A program made the translations under genes and the position numbers. A DNA stretch of 9,926 bases from Aquimarina sp. (GTDB lineage: Bacteria; Bacteroidota; Bacteroidia; Flavobacteriales; Flavobacteriaceae), in contig NZVW01000076.1 in assembly GCA_002697475.1 (NCBI GenBank), positions 1-9,926 on the forward strand. The letters run 5' to 3'. Positions 1 to 6,402 of this stretch are shown piece after piece. The stretch's first letter is position 1. Every line of letters starts with the position of its first letter. The notes under the pieces are model-generated. The model worked only from the letters and a program-made list of their open reading frames with translations. It made no database searches and was not told the DNA's origin.

Positions 1-395
1 ATGAACTATCTAAGATTTTAATAGAAAAATATAATGGTCAGGTTCCTCAAAGTTTTGAAGCTCTGGAAGAGTTACCAGCAGTAGGCCATAAAACAGCAAG
101 TGTGGTGATGTCACAGGCTTTTGGTGTTCCTGCATTCCCTGTGGACACCCATATCCATCGTTTAATGTATCGATGGGGATTTAGTAATGGTAAAAATGTT
201 ACTCAAACTGAGAAGGATGCTAAGAGATTATTCCCTGAGGAACTGTGGAACGATCTACACCTTCAGATCATATGGTACGGAAGAGAATATTCACCAGCCA
301 GAGGGTGGGATTTAGATAAAGATATCATTACCAAAACTATAGGAAGAAAAACTGTAATAAATGAATATTATAAAAAGAAAAAGCCTGCTAAGTAG
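1..395 (+). CDS. nth: Endonuclease III-like HhH-GPD DNA glycosylase, 3' part only
   Basis: Base-excision-repair glycosylase/AP lyase that removes oxidised pyrimidines. The 5' end lies outside the window; the first complete codon is at position 3 and the frame is open without a start until ATG 102, which falls inside the conserved domain and is not the true start. The helix-hairpin-helix reads LEELPAVGHKTAS, with the catalytic lysine codon at 90-92, and the catalytic aspartate is in VDTHIHR (codon 144-146). This matches the E. coli Nth pattern LPGVGRKTA / VDTHIFR. The C-terminal region (GREYSPARGWDLDKD...) has no cysteine at all, so the four-Cys [4Fe-4S] site of classical Nth is absent. I recall this as a trait of many Bacteroidota homologues, not a sign of decay. 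The stop codon lies inside a hairpin terminator. The gene is convergent with the sigma-factor unit on the other strand. Confidence 0.92.
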   Translation, partial: ELSKILIEKYNGQVPQSFEALEELPAVGHKTASVVMSQAFGVPAFPVDTHIHRLMYRWGFSNGKNVTQTEKDAKRLFPEELWNDLHLQIIWYGREYSPARGWDLDKDIITKTIGRKTVINEYYKKKKPAK

Positions 396-402
396 CAGGC
401 TT
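381..402. terminator. Bidirectional hairpin terminator between convergent genes
   Basis: A perfect 10-bp inverted repeat (AAGCCTGCTA / TAGCAGGCTT) with a 2-nt centre at 391-392. Read on the minus strand it is followed by a clear U-tract (TTTTTCTTTTTA), making a strong Rho-independent terminator for the small ORF and sigma-factor unit, whose last stop codon is only 6 nt before the stem. Read on the plus strand it is followed by the weaker TTATATTTTA and would end nth, whose TAG stop lies within the right arm. One element therefore probably serves both directions. Confidence 0.85.
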
Positions 403-407
403 ATATT

Positions 408-554
408 TTAGTTCAAAAGAGTCTCAAATTGTATGTCTTCATACTTTGTAACTTTTAATGCCTTTGAATAATTGAGAATAAAATCTACTGTGGATTTTTT
501 AGGCTCTAGTTGTTTTTCTTCCTTGTTAAAGGACTTTAAGTAAAAATTTGCCAT
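408..554 (-). CDS. Small conserved-looking protein (48 aa) downstream of ECF sigma factor
   Basis: A 48-codon frame on the minus strand, ATG at 554-552 and TAA at 410-408, beginning MANFYLKSFNKEEKQLEPKK and ending YEDIQFETLLN. It lies 71 nt after the sigma-factor stop on the same strand and ends 6 nt before a strong minus-strand terminator, so it fills an otherwise empty transcribed stretch. The codons look normal for the neighbourhood, the protein is soluble and charged (Lys/Glu-rich start, amphipathic middle FILNYSKALKV), with no signal peptide, membrane segment or cysteine. I recall short Bacteroidota proteins of similar form (basic N-terminus, then a LNYSKAL-like core and an LN end), but I cannot verify this here. 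Function unknown; a regulator of the adjacent sigma factor is possible, but that is only positional inference. No convincing ribosome binding site is visible, which is usual in this phylum. Confidence 0.68.
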   Translation of the reverse strand: MANFYLKSFNKEEKQLEPKKSTVDFILNYSKALKVTKYEDIQFETLLN

Positions 555-625
555 ATTATGAATCTTAAATTAGGGTGATTTAAGAAGATAACGTAGCAAA
601 AAAAGCTTTATTGTTTAAATAAATG

Positions 626-1210
626 TTAATTTGTAAGTACAATATTGTTTTTCTCTATTACCTTTCTCAAGTTAATTAATGCATAGCGCATTCTTCCTAA
701 GGCAGTATTAATACTTACACCTGTTTTTTCTGAGATTTCCTTAAAGCTCATATCTCTGTACATTCTCATCACAAGAACTTCCTTCTGATCTTCAGGCAAT
801 TCCTGTATTAACATTCTTAAATCCTCTTCTACCTGACCTTTGATTAGTTTCTTTTCAGCATTTAAATCGCCGTCACTAATCACTGAGAAAATACTGAATT
901 CTCCATTGTCTTCGAACTTTGGCATTCTGTTTCCTTTACGGAAATGATCTATAACCAAATTATGAGCTATTCTCATCACCCAAGGTAAAAATTTACCTTC
1001 TTCATTGTATTTACCTGATTTTAAAGTTTTAATTACTTTAATAAAAGTATCCTGAAATATATCCTCTGATACATCTCTATCAAAAACTTTAGAATAAATA
1101 AAACTGTAAATACGTTGTTTGTGTCTTTCGATTAAGGTTGCTAATGCACCTTCACTTCCGTTAATGTAATTTGTAACCAGAACAGCATCTGAGATTGCGT
1201 AGTCTTTCAT
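626..1210 (-). CDS. ECF-type RNA polymerase sigma-70 factor
   Basis: A 194-residue alternative sigma factor that redirects RNA polymerase to a specific promoter set. Region 2 covers about residues 20-95, with the core-binding and -10-recognition helices ending in FLPWVMRIAHNLVIDHFRKGNR-type sequence (residues 74-95). Region 4 covers about 130-186 (LPEDQKEVLVMRMYRDMSFKEISEKTG..., a helix-turn-helix at about 155-182). There is no region 1.1 or 3, and no C-terminal extension. Length is typical for the family. No anti-sigma factor with a membrane segment lies beside it; the only co-directional partner is the 48-aa ORF downstream. It is divergent from uvrA across a 236-bp region, and nth lies beyond the small ORF. 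A nth / sigma / uvrA neighbourhood is, as I recall, common in Bacteroidota. Start: ATG at 1210-1208, preceded by a purine-rich GAAGTGAAGGT that could act as a ribosome site. Confidence 0.93.
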   Translation of the reverse strand: MKDYAISDAVLVTNYINGSEGALATLIERHKQRIYSFIYSKVFDRDVSEDIFQDTFIKVIKTLKSGKYNEEGKFLPWVMRIAHNLVIDHFRKGNRMPKFEDNGEFSIFSVISDGDLNAEKKLIKGQVEEDLRMLIQELPEDQKEVLVMRMYRDMSFKEISEKTGVSINTALGRMRYALINLRKVIEKNNIVLTN

Positions 1211-1235
1211 ACCTTCACTTCTAATTTTGTACCAA

Positions 1236-1253
1236 CAAGCTTGGGGCCCGGGC
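1236..1253. repeat. Nested palindromes with an 11-bp pure G/C block
   Basis: Three overlapping or adjacent perfect palindromes: CAAGCTTG (1236-1243), GGGCCC (1244-1249) and GCCCGGGC (1246-1253). Bases 1243-1253 are all G or C within an intergenic region that is otherwise strongly A/T. The block lies 26-43 bp upstream of the sigma-factor start and would fall in its 5' leader or promoter. A protein-binding operator or an RNA hairpin at the 5' end of the sigma-factor message are both possible. Nothing here identifies a binding protein. Confidence 0.55.
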
Positions 1254-1418
1254 TATGTTAAACTTAAAAAGTAAAGGTTTTTTATAGGCTATTCTATTTT
1301 CTTTGGGTTATTAACGGTGCTAAGATAAGAACATTATTCGAAATTCAAATTCTTTTTTGTTAAATTTTTTAACTAAACTTTGATTTATCAGGTAGTTACA
1401 TTCTTGCTCAGATATGTT

Positions 1419-1426
1419 TATCTTTG
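1419..1426 (+). promoter_or_regulatory. Candidate Bacteroidota -7 box (TATCTTTG) for uvrA
   Basis: An exact match to the TAnnTTTG consensus of the Bacteroidota primary sigma factor, 20 bp upstream of the uvrA ATG. Transcription would start around 1431-1433, giving a very short leader. No good TTG -33 element is found at the expected distance (around 1394-1400 there is only GTTA), so the assignment rests on the -7 box and its position. Confidence 0.5.
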
Positions 1427-1446
1427 CGCCCTTACCTAAATGAAGT

Positions 1447-4236
1447 ATGAAAATAAAGGACATCAGCACACTAGATCCCAAGAAAAACATTCTTATAAAA
1501 GGAGCTAAACTCCACAATCTCAAAAATTTAGATGCTGCAATACCTAGAAACAAATTGGTTGTCATTACAGGTCTTTCAGGATCCGGTAAATCCAGTTTGG
1601 CTTTTGACACCCTATATGCAGAAGGCCAAAGAAGGTATGTAGAAAGTCTTTCTTCCTATGCCCGTCAGTTTTTAGGAAGACTTAATAAGCCTAAGGTAGA
1701 TTATATTAAAGGTATTGCTCCGGCGATAGCCATAGAGCAAAAAGTGAATTCCACGAACCCAAGATCGACCGTAGGTACAACTACAGAGATTTATGATTAC
1801 CTGAAGTTACTATATGCCAGAATAGGTAAAACCTTCTCTCCTATCTCTGGTGAACAAGTAAAGAAAGACACTGTATCTGATGTAACTGATTATATAAAGC
1901 AATTTGAAGATGGTGCTAAGCTATTATTATTAGCCCCTATGGTTATAGAAGAAGGTAGAACTCTTGAGGGTAAATTGAAAGTTCTCTTACAACAAGGATA
2001 TGCCAGAATAAAAGTTAATGATCAGGTCATCAGAATAGATGAGGAAACTACGCTAAATAAAAAGGATAACATTTTTCTAGTTGTTGATCGTATCGTAAAA
2101 AAAGACGAAGAGGATTTCTACAACAGATTAGCTGATGCCATTGATTCTGCTTTTTTTGAAGGTAAAGGAACTTGTTTTGTAGAATCGCTTGATGATCAAA
2201 CTGTAAAAGAATTCAGTAATAAATTTGAACTGGACGGTATCACATTTTTAGAACCTAATGTACATCTATTTAGTTTTAATAACCCATATGGAGCCTGCCC
2301 AAAGTGTGAAGGCTATGGAGATGTTATTGGTATTGATGAAGATTTAGTCATACCCAATACAGCACTTAGTGTGTACGAAGGTGCTGTCTTTCCCTGGCGT
2401 GGAGAAAGTATGGGTTGGTACAAGGATCAATTGGTTAATAGTGCCTATAAATTTGATTTCCCTATTCATAAACCATATTATGACCTTTCTGATGACCAGA
2501 AAGAGTTATTATGGAAAGGAAATAAGCATTTTGAAGGCATTGATGACTTCTTTAAAGAACTTGAGGCTAAGGCATACAAAATTCAGAATCGGGTTATGCT
2601 TTCACGATATAGAGGAAAGACAAAGTGTTCAGTATGCAAAGGTAAACGCTTAAGAGAAGAGGCTAATCATGTAAAAGTCGGAGGAGCCACTATAACCGAT
2701 CTGGTTGAAATGCCCCTAAATGAATTGGCTGATTTTTTTAAAGGTTTAGAACTAAATGAATATGATACCCAGGTTTCTAATCGGCTACTTAAGGAAATTA
2801 ATAATCGGCTACTTTTCCTTCAAAATGTTGGATTAGAATATTTAACACTTAATAGAAAATCTAACTCTCTATCAGGAGGAGAATCTCAGAGAATAAATCT
2901 AGCCACTTCACTGGGTAGTAGTTTAGTGGGGTCAATGTATATTTTAGACGAACCCAGTATAGGGCTACATCCTAAGGATACAGAAAAACTAATAAAAGTC
3001 TTGGAATCACTACGTGATCTTGGCAACACAGTTATTGTAGTGGAACATGATGAAGATATCATGAAGGCTGCTGATGAAATTATTGATATCGGCCCTGAAG
3101 CAGGAAGTTATGGTGGTAAAGTGGTGGCAACCGGTACTTATGAAGAAATCTTGAAATCAGATTCGCTAACGTCCGGATATCTTAATGGCACATTACAAAT
3201 TGAAGTTCCTGAAAAAAGGAGAACTTCAAAATATTATCTCGAGGTGATTGGAGCCAGAGAAAATAATTTAAAAAACATTGATGTAACAATACCTTTAGGC
3301 ATATTTAGTGCAATCACAGGAGTTTCAGGAAGCGGTAAAAGTACATTGATTAAAAAAATTGTATACCCTGCTTTACTTAAGGAGTTAGGCGGATATGGTG
3401 AAAAGGCAGGACAGTTCACGGAACTAAAAGGTAAGTTTAGTAATATTAAACATGTAGAGTTTGTTGATCAGAACCCAATCGGGAGATCTTCTCGCTCTAA
3501 CCCTGTAACCTATATCAAGGCTTATGATGATATCAGAAATCTTTTTGCAAACCAAAAGCTCTCCAAAATAAGAAACTATAAATCAAAACATTTTTCCTTT
3601 AATGTTGACGGCGGAAGGTGCGAAACCTGTAAGGGTGAAGGAGAAGTGACTATCGAAATGCAGTTTATGGCAGATGTCCATCTACAATGTGAAACTTGTG
3701 GAGGCAAACGATTTAAAAAGGAAGTACTGGAGGTAGCCTTTGAAGACAAAAATATTGATGATATCCTTAATATGACGATCGATGATGCCATTGATTTCTT
3801 TGAAACCCACAAGGAAAGTAAAATCCAAAGAAAACTTCAACCACTACAGGATGTTGGTTTAGGCTATGTGCAATTAGGACAAAGCTCCTCTACTCTATCC
3901 GGTGGTGAAGCTCAGCGAATTAAATTAGCTTCATTTTTAGTGAAAGGAAATACAAAAGACAAAGCCTTATTTATTTTTGATGAACCTACTACAGGTTTGC
4001 ATTTTCATGACATCAAAAAATTGCTCAAATCCTTTAATGAACTCATCGAGAAGGGACACTCTATTTTAGTAATTGAACATAATCTGGATTTGGTAAAATG
4101 CGCAGATTATATCATTGACTTAGGCCTTGAGGGAGGTAAAAAAGGAGGTACAATAGTGGCTACCGGAACTCCCGAAGAGATTATTAAGAACAAAAAATCT
4201 TATACGGGTCAATACTTAAAAGAAAAACTATCCTAA
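1447..4236 (+). CDS. uvrA: UvrABC excinuclease subunit A (UvrA)
   Basis: DNA-damage-sensing ATPase of nucleotide excision repair; acts in the cytoplasm as a dimer that loads UvrB on damaged DNA. It has 929 residues (E. coli about 940) and two complete ABC modules. Module 1: Walker A GLSGSGKS (42-49), signature LSGGE (475-479), Walker B ILDEP (499-503). Module 2: Walker A GVSGSGKS (625-632), signature LSGGE (817-821), Walker B IFDEP (843-847). The second zinc module C725-x2-C728-x19-C748-x2-C751 has the family spacing. In the first half, C284/C287 and C394/C397 remain, but the CPxC pair that usually precedes LFSFNNPxGAC is missing (the stretch reads DGITFLEPNVHLFSFN). The start at ATG 1447 gives the usual N-terminus (DPKKNILIKGAKLHNLKN). 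An ATG at 1440 is out of frame. No terminator is seen after the stop, so read-through towards the next gene is possible. Confidence 0.98.
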   Translation: MKIKDISTLDPKKNILIKGAKLHNLKNLDAAIPRNKLVVITGLSGSGKSSLAFDTLYAEGQRRYVESLSSYARQFLGRLNKPKVDYIKGIAPAIAIEQKVNSTNPRSTVGTTTEIYDYLKLLYARIGKTFSPISGEQVKKDTVSDVTDYIKQFEDGAKLLLLAPMVIEEGRTLEGKLKVLLQQGYARIKVNDQVIRIDEETTLNKKDNIFLVVDRIVKKDEEDFYNRLADAIDSAFFEGKGTCFVESLDDQTVKEFSNKFELDGITFLEPNVHLFSFNNPYGACPKCEGYGDVIGIDEDLVIPNTALSVYEGAVFPWRGESMGWYKDQLVNSAYKFDFPIHKPYYDLSDDQKELLWKGNKHFEGIDDFFKELEAKAYKIQNRVMLSRYRGKTKCSVCKGKRLREEANHVKVGGATITDLVEMPLNELADFFKGLELNEYDTQVSNRLLKEINNRLLFLQNVGLEYLTLNRKSNSLSGGESQRINLATSLGSSLVGSMYILDEPSIGLHPKDTEKLIKVLESLRDLGNTVIVVEHDEDIMKAADEIIDIGPEAGSYGGKVVATGTYEEILKSDSLTSGYLNGTLQIEVPEKRRTSKYYLEVIGARENNLKNIDVTIPLGIFSAITGVSGSGKSTLIKKIVYPALLKELGGYGEKAGQFTELKGKFSNIKHVEFVDQNPIGRSSRSNPVTYIKAYDDIRNLFANQKLSKIRNYKSKHFSFNVDGGRCETCKGEGEVTIEMQFMADVHLQCETCGGKRFKKEVLEVAFEDKNIDDILNMTIDDAIDFFETHKESKIQRKLQPLQDVGLGYVQLGQSSSTLSGGEAQRIKLASFLVKGNTKDKALFIFDEPTTGLHFHDIKKLLKSFNELIEKGHSILVIEHNLDLVKCADYIIDLGLEGGKKGGTIVATGTPEEIIKNKKSYTGQYLKEKLS

Positions 4237-4304
4237 ATTATTTTCATTTTTAAACTACTGAAATACAAAGCCTTAAACACAACATAAGTACAAACCATAA
4301 TTTT

Positions 4305-4319
4305 TGGCACGCCGTTTGA
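4305..4319 (+). promoter_or_regulatory. Sigma-54 (RpoN) -24/-12 promoter of secreted repeat protein 1
   Basis: TGGCAC (4305-4310), five bases, then TTGA (4316-4319): the sigma-54 consensus TGGCAC-N5-TTGC with exact -24/-12 spacing and one substitution (A for C at -12), preceded by a T-run. Predicted start near 4331, giving a leader of about 57 nt before ATG 4388. The same element with identical spacing lies before the paralogous gene at 9406. Sigma-54 promoters need an AAA+ activator bound upstream; no activator gene is in the window and no obvious enhancer repeat is visible in the 70 bp between uvrA and the promoter. Confidence 0.85.
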
Positions 4320-4322
4320 AAA

Positions 4323-4339
4323 GCTATTAAACAAATAGC
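4323..4339. repeat. Short inverted repeat over the predicted transcription start
   Basis: GCTATT (4323-4328), five-base centre AAACA, AATAGC (4334-4339): a perfect 6-bp inverted repeat covering the predicted +1 of the sigma-54 promoter (about 4331). It could be an operator; only part would be in the transcript, so an RNA role is less likely. The repeat is short enough for chance in AT-rich DNA. Confidence 0.35.
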
Positions 4340-4387
4340 GGAAGCCGAAATGCTAATGAGTAGGCATAAACCCAAAAATTATAAGTT

Positions 4388-5023
4388 ATGAAAAAATTAG
4401 TACTTATTTTAACAGCAATGTTACTTGCAGGAACAGCTGCACAGGCAACCGACCAAAAAGGCCTGATTGAAAAAGATGGGGTTGAAAAACGCTATCGTCA
4501 AAAACAACCTATCGTTTTTATGCAGGGCGGAGTTAAATTTTTTGTATTTCCTGATGGTCAATTGGATTTCAGAATCCAAGGATTAAGATCAAGATCCGGA
4601 TACACCAATGTGGACTGGAGACAGGATAATGGCAGATATAATACTCCGGGAAGCAGATACGGATATTTTGATCCATATCACGATATGGTCAGATATGATT
4701 ATTATGGTAGACTGAAGCGAGTAAAAAATAATGCTATCAGCTATAATAGATACGATCAGGTAAGAAGAATAGGAACAGTAGATTTAAGATATAACCATAG
4801 AGGATTACTTACCCAGGTAGGAGGTCTTAAGATTTATTACCACAAAAATGGTAAGATCAGATTTACAGAAGGTAGTGTGCATCATATAGGTTGTGGATAC
4901 TGTGGAGTAAATGGTTGTAGTATGACTCACGGTTCATATCAAGATCACGATTGGGATCACGATGATCACAACCATGATAGACAAGACCAGGATCACTATC
5001 GAGACAGAAGAAGAAAACAATAA
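4388..5023 (+). CDS. Secreted Tyr/Gly-repeat protein 1 with Cys/His/Asp-rich tail, unknown function
   Basis: A 211-residue protein I cannot assign to a named family. Residues 1-20 form a Sec signal peptide (KK, a hydrophobic core, then AQA before Thr21), with no lipobox, so a periplasmic or secreted soluble protein is expected. A conserved block GGVKFFVFPDGQLDF (47-61) precedes a Tyr/Arg/Gly-rich middle. Residues 100-162 hold four tandem units of 15-16 residues with the pattern (V/L)-x-(I/L)-x-Y-(N/D)-x-x-G-x-(V/I/L)-x-x-(V/I)-G-(G/x), likely beta-hairpins reminiscent of YD/MORN-like repeats. The tail has C169-x2-C172-x4-C177 and then a strongly hydrophilic His/Asp run (His187, 191, 194, 196, 203), ending RDRRRKQ; metal binding is a plausible inference. 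The gene is monocistronic: own sigma-54 promoter upstream, strong terminator downstream. It is a paralogue of the gene at 9406. Confidence 0.9.
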   Translation: MKKLVLILTAMLLAGTAAQATDQKGLIEKDGVEKRYRQKQPIVFMQGGVKFFVFPDGQLDFRIQGLRSRSGYTNVDWRQDNGRYNTPGSRYGYFDPYHDMVRYDYYGRLKRVKNNAISYNRYDQVRRIGTVDLRYNHRGLLTQVGGLKIYYHKNGKIRFTEGSVHHIGCGYCGVNGCSMTHGSYQDHDWDHDDHNHDRQDQDHYRDRRRKQ

Positions 5024-5060
5024 AGGTGATTAGATTTTAATTAGTTGTTGGTTAGTTGTT

Positions 5061-5098
5061 ATCCCCTGAGTTTTTAAACTCAGGGGATTTCTTTTTTT
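5061..5098 (+). terminator. Rho-independent terminator after secreted repeat protein 1
   Basis: A perfect 13-bp inverted repeat (5061-5073 with 5076-5088, core CCCCTGAG / CTCAGGGG) followed by TTCTTTTTTT. It is 37 nt after the stop codon. On the minus strand no T-run follows the stem, so it acts in the plus direction and isolates this gene from the proline operon. Confidence 0.93.
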
Positions 5099-5100
5099 AT

Positions 5101-5583
5101 AGGTACTCTAAACGGAAAAATTGTATTTATTTACTTTGCGAGTAGTAGTATTCCATCAAATAGATATTTTAAAATGTAAAGAGATGGTATCCTAAGAGCT
5201 TATTTCTTATTTAAATATACGCTATATAAATATGTAACAACAAAGAGATCACGAAAACCTTATAGGACAATATAAATAAATGAATACCAATTAATTAAGA
5301 TCAAAAAAGCACAGCTAGAATTAGTTCAATTAACATTTTTATAACATTGATTATTTGCATTTTGGACATATATGTGTATAATGTAGATGAGAATGATTAA
5401 TGAACAAGAAAAACAAAAACGTGGATTTTATAAAAATCAAAACCTACCTACTTAACAAAAAAAGAAAATTCTCGAACAACAGAGAAATACTTCACAGCAA
5501 TGATATCGTAGATTATAAAGATTGTCAATTATTTATATAAGTCTATTTATCAACAATAAACATTAATTTAAATCAAAAATCTA
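5101..5583. other. Gene-free AT-rich stretch upstream of the proline operon
   Basis: No coding region, tRNA or riboswitch recognised in these 483 bp. It must hold the promoter of proCBA. Candidate signals are weak: TTACTTTG at 5131-5138 (one mismatch to TAnnTTTG, without a good -33) and, at 5355-5382, TTGCAT, 16 bp, TATAAT, with a 10-bp palindrome ACATATATGT (5366-5375) between the two hexamers. The second is an E. coli-style arrangement and not typical for Bacteroidota. A long leader or a small RNA cannot be excluded; no hairpin with a U-tract is seen inside it. Confidence 0.5.
5543..5558 (+). repeat. 16-bp motif shared by the proC and ablB leaders (copy 1)
   Basis: CTATTTATCAACAATA, ending 25 bp before the proC start. 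The ablB leader carries the same sequence with one change (8398-8413). The position relative to the start codon is similar (41 versus 36 bp from motif start to ATG). It may be a shared regulatory or translation-related element, or coincidence in AT-rich leaders. Confidence 0.35.
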
Positions 5584-6402
5584 ATGAGAGTATTAGTAAT
5601 TGGCGCAGGTAACATGGGTCTTACCTACGCCGAAGGCATGTCTAAATCCAAATTATTAAAAAGAAAAAATATAATGGTTTTAGATACTTGCACTGAAAAA
5701 TTGCAAAGTCTTGCGAAAGTTGCCCATTTCGACACTTATAATGAATTAAATGAGTGTGTGCCCCAAGCAGATATTATTTTTATCGCAGTTAAACCTTACC
5801 ATTCTGAAGAATTACTGGGTAAGTTAAGTTCTTTAGTTAAACCAGGCCAAATTATTATTTCTATTATGGCCGGAGTTACTATTGAAGCTATACAACAGCT
5901 ATCAGGTTTAGATAAAGTTGTACGAGCTATGCCTAATTTACCTGCTAAAATTGGTAAAGGATTAACATCCTATGTATCATCTAAAGAGGTATCCAGAATT
6001 GAATTATTAACAATTGAGAGTCTTTTAAATACAACAGGAAAATCTATTCACGTAACTGATGAACGATTCATCGATGCGTCTACAGGTATTTCTGGTAGTG
6101 GACCGGCTTACGTTTTTTACTTTATGGAAAGTATGATGGAAGCTGCCCAACAAATGGGATTCTCTAAAAATGATTCAAAAGTTTTAGTAAGTCAAACCTT
6201 TACCGGAGCAATAGAGTTGTTTAATCAATCTGATTTGTCACCTCAGTCCTGGATGGATAGAGTAGCAAGTAAAGGTGGTACTACAGAGGCCGCTTTAGAT
6301 TCAATGAAGGATAATAACGTAAAAGAACTTATTAAAGAAGCTGCTTTTTCTGCCTTTAGCAGAGCAGTTGAATTAGGTAAAGAAAACCTACAATATGCAT
6401 AA
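5584..6402 (+). CDS. proC: Pyrroline-5-carboxylate reductase (ProC)
   Basis: Catalyses the last step of proline synthesis, NAD(P)H-dependent reduction of pyrroline-5-carboxylate, in the cytoplasm. It has 272 residues, the normal family length. The N-terminal Rossmann loop is GAGNMG (7-12). The family's conserved SGSGPAY motif is at 170-176, and the C-terminal P5CR signature KGGTTEAAL at 230-238, in the dimer and substrate domain. The start at ATG 5584 is directly followed by the nucleotide-binding strand RVLVIG, so there is no room for a later start. First gene of the unit proC-proB-proA-(ablB). Its stop overlaps the proB start by 8 nt, which suggests translational coupling. No Shine-Dalgarno sequence precedes it. 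Confidence 0.97.
   Translation: MRVLVIGAGNMGLTYAEGMSKSKLLKRKNIMVLDTCTEKLQSLAKVAHFDTYNELNECVPQADIIFIAVKPYHSEELLGKLSSLVKPGQIIISIMAGVTIEAIQQLSGLDKVVRAMPNLPAKIGKGLTSYVSSKEVSRIELLTIESLLNTTGKSIHVTDERFIDASTGISGSGPAYVFYFMESMMEAAQQMGFSKNDSKVLVSQTFTGAIELFNQSDLSPQSWMDRVASKGGTTEAALDSMKDNNVKELIKEAAFSAFSRAVELGKENLQYA

Larger units (their letters stand above)
1211..1446. promoter_or_regulatory. Divergent regulatory region between sigma factor and uvrA
   Basis: These 236 bp hold no ORF of note and must contain the promoters of both divergent genes. Two elements stand out: a nest of palindromes at 1236-1253 nearer the sigma-factor gene, and a TAnnTTTG box at 1419-1426 nearer uvrA. For the sigma-factor direction the best box is an imperfect TAAGTTTA on the minus strand around 1258-1265, just upstream of the palindromes. 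It has no clear -33 TTG, so I do not assign it as a promoter. A second TAnnTTTG-like match (TAATTTTG, about 1222-1229, plus strand) is too close to the sigma gene to be interpretable. Confidence 0.6.

Noticed and set aside
1236..1253. Cloning-vector polylinker contamination (HindIII, ApaI and SmaI sites together)
   Set aside because: The surrounding sequence is typical host intergenic DNA and the order of sites does not match the common polylinkers I know; native palindromes are more likely, though raw reads would settle it.
1320..1610. Open frame of 96 codons on the minus strand overlapping the uvrA 5' end
   Set aside because: It is antisense to the conserved N-terminal ABC region of uvrA and gives no recognisable protein; a shadow of the real gene.
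2369..2653. Plus-strand 94-codon frame inside uvrA
   Set aside because: Lies wholly within uvrA in another frame; the uvrA reading is unambiguous there.
3234..3812. Two minus-strand open frames inside uvrA (3234-3419 and 3576-3812)
   Set aside because: Both are antisense to conserved Walker and zinc regions of uvrA, with low-complexity Ser/Leu-rich translations.
5387..5455. Plus-strand 22-codon ORF in the proC upstream region
   Set aside because: Too short, Lys/Asn-rich as expected by chance in AT-rich DNA, and no leader-peptide logic (no run of proline codons) to suggest attenuation.
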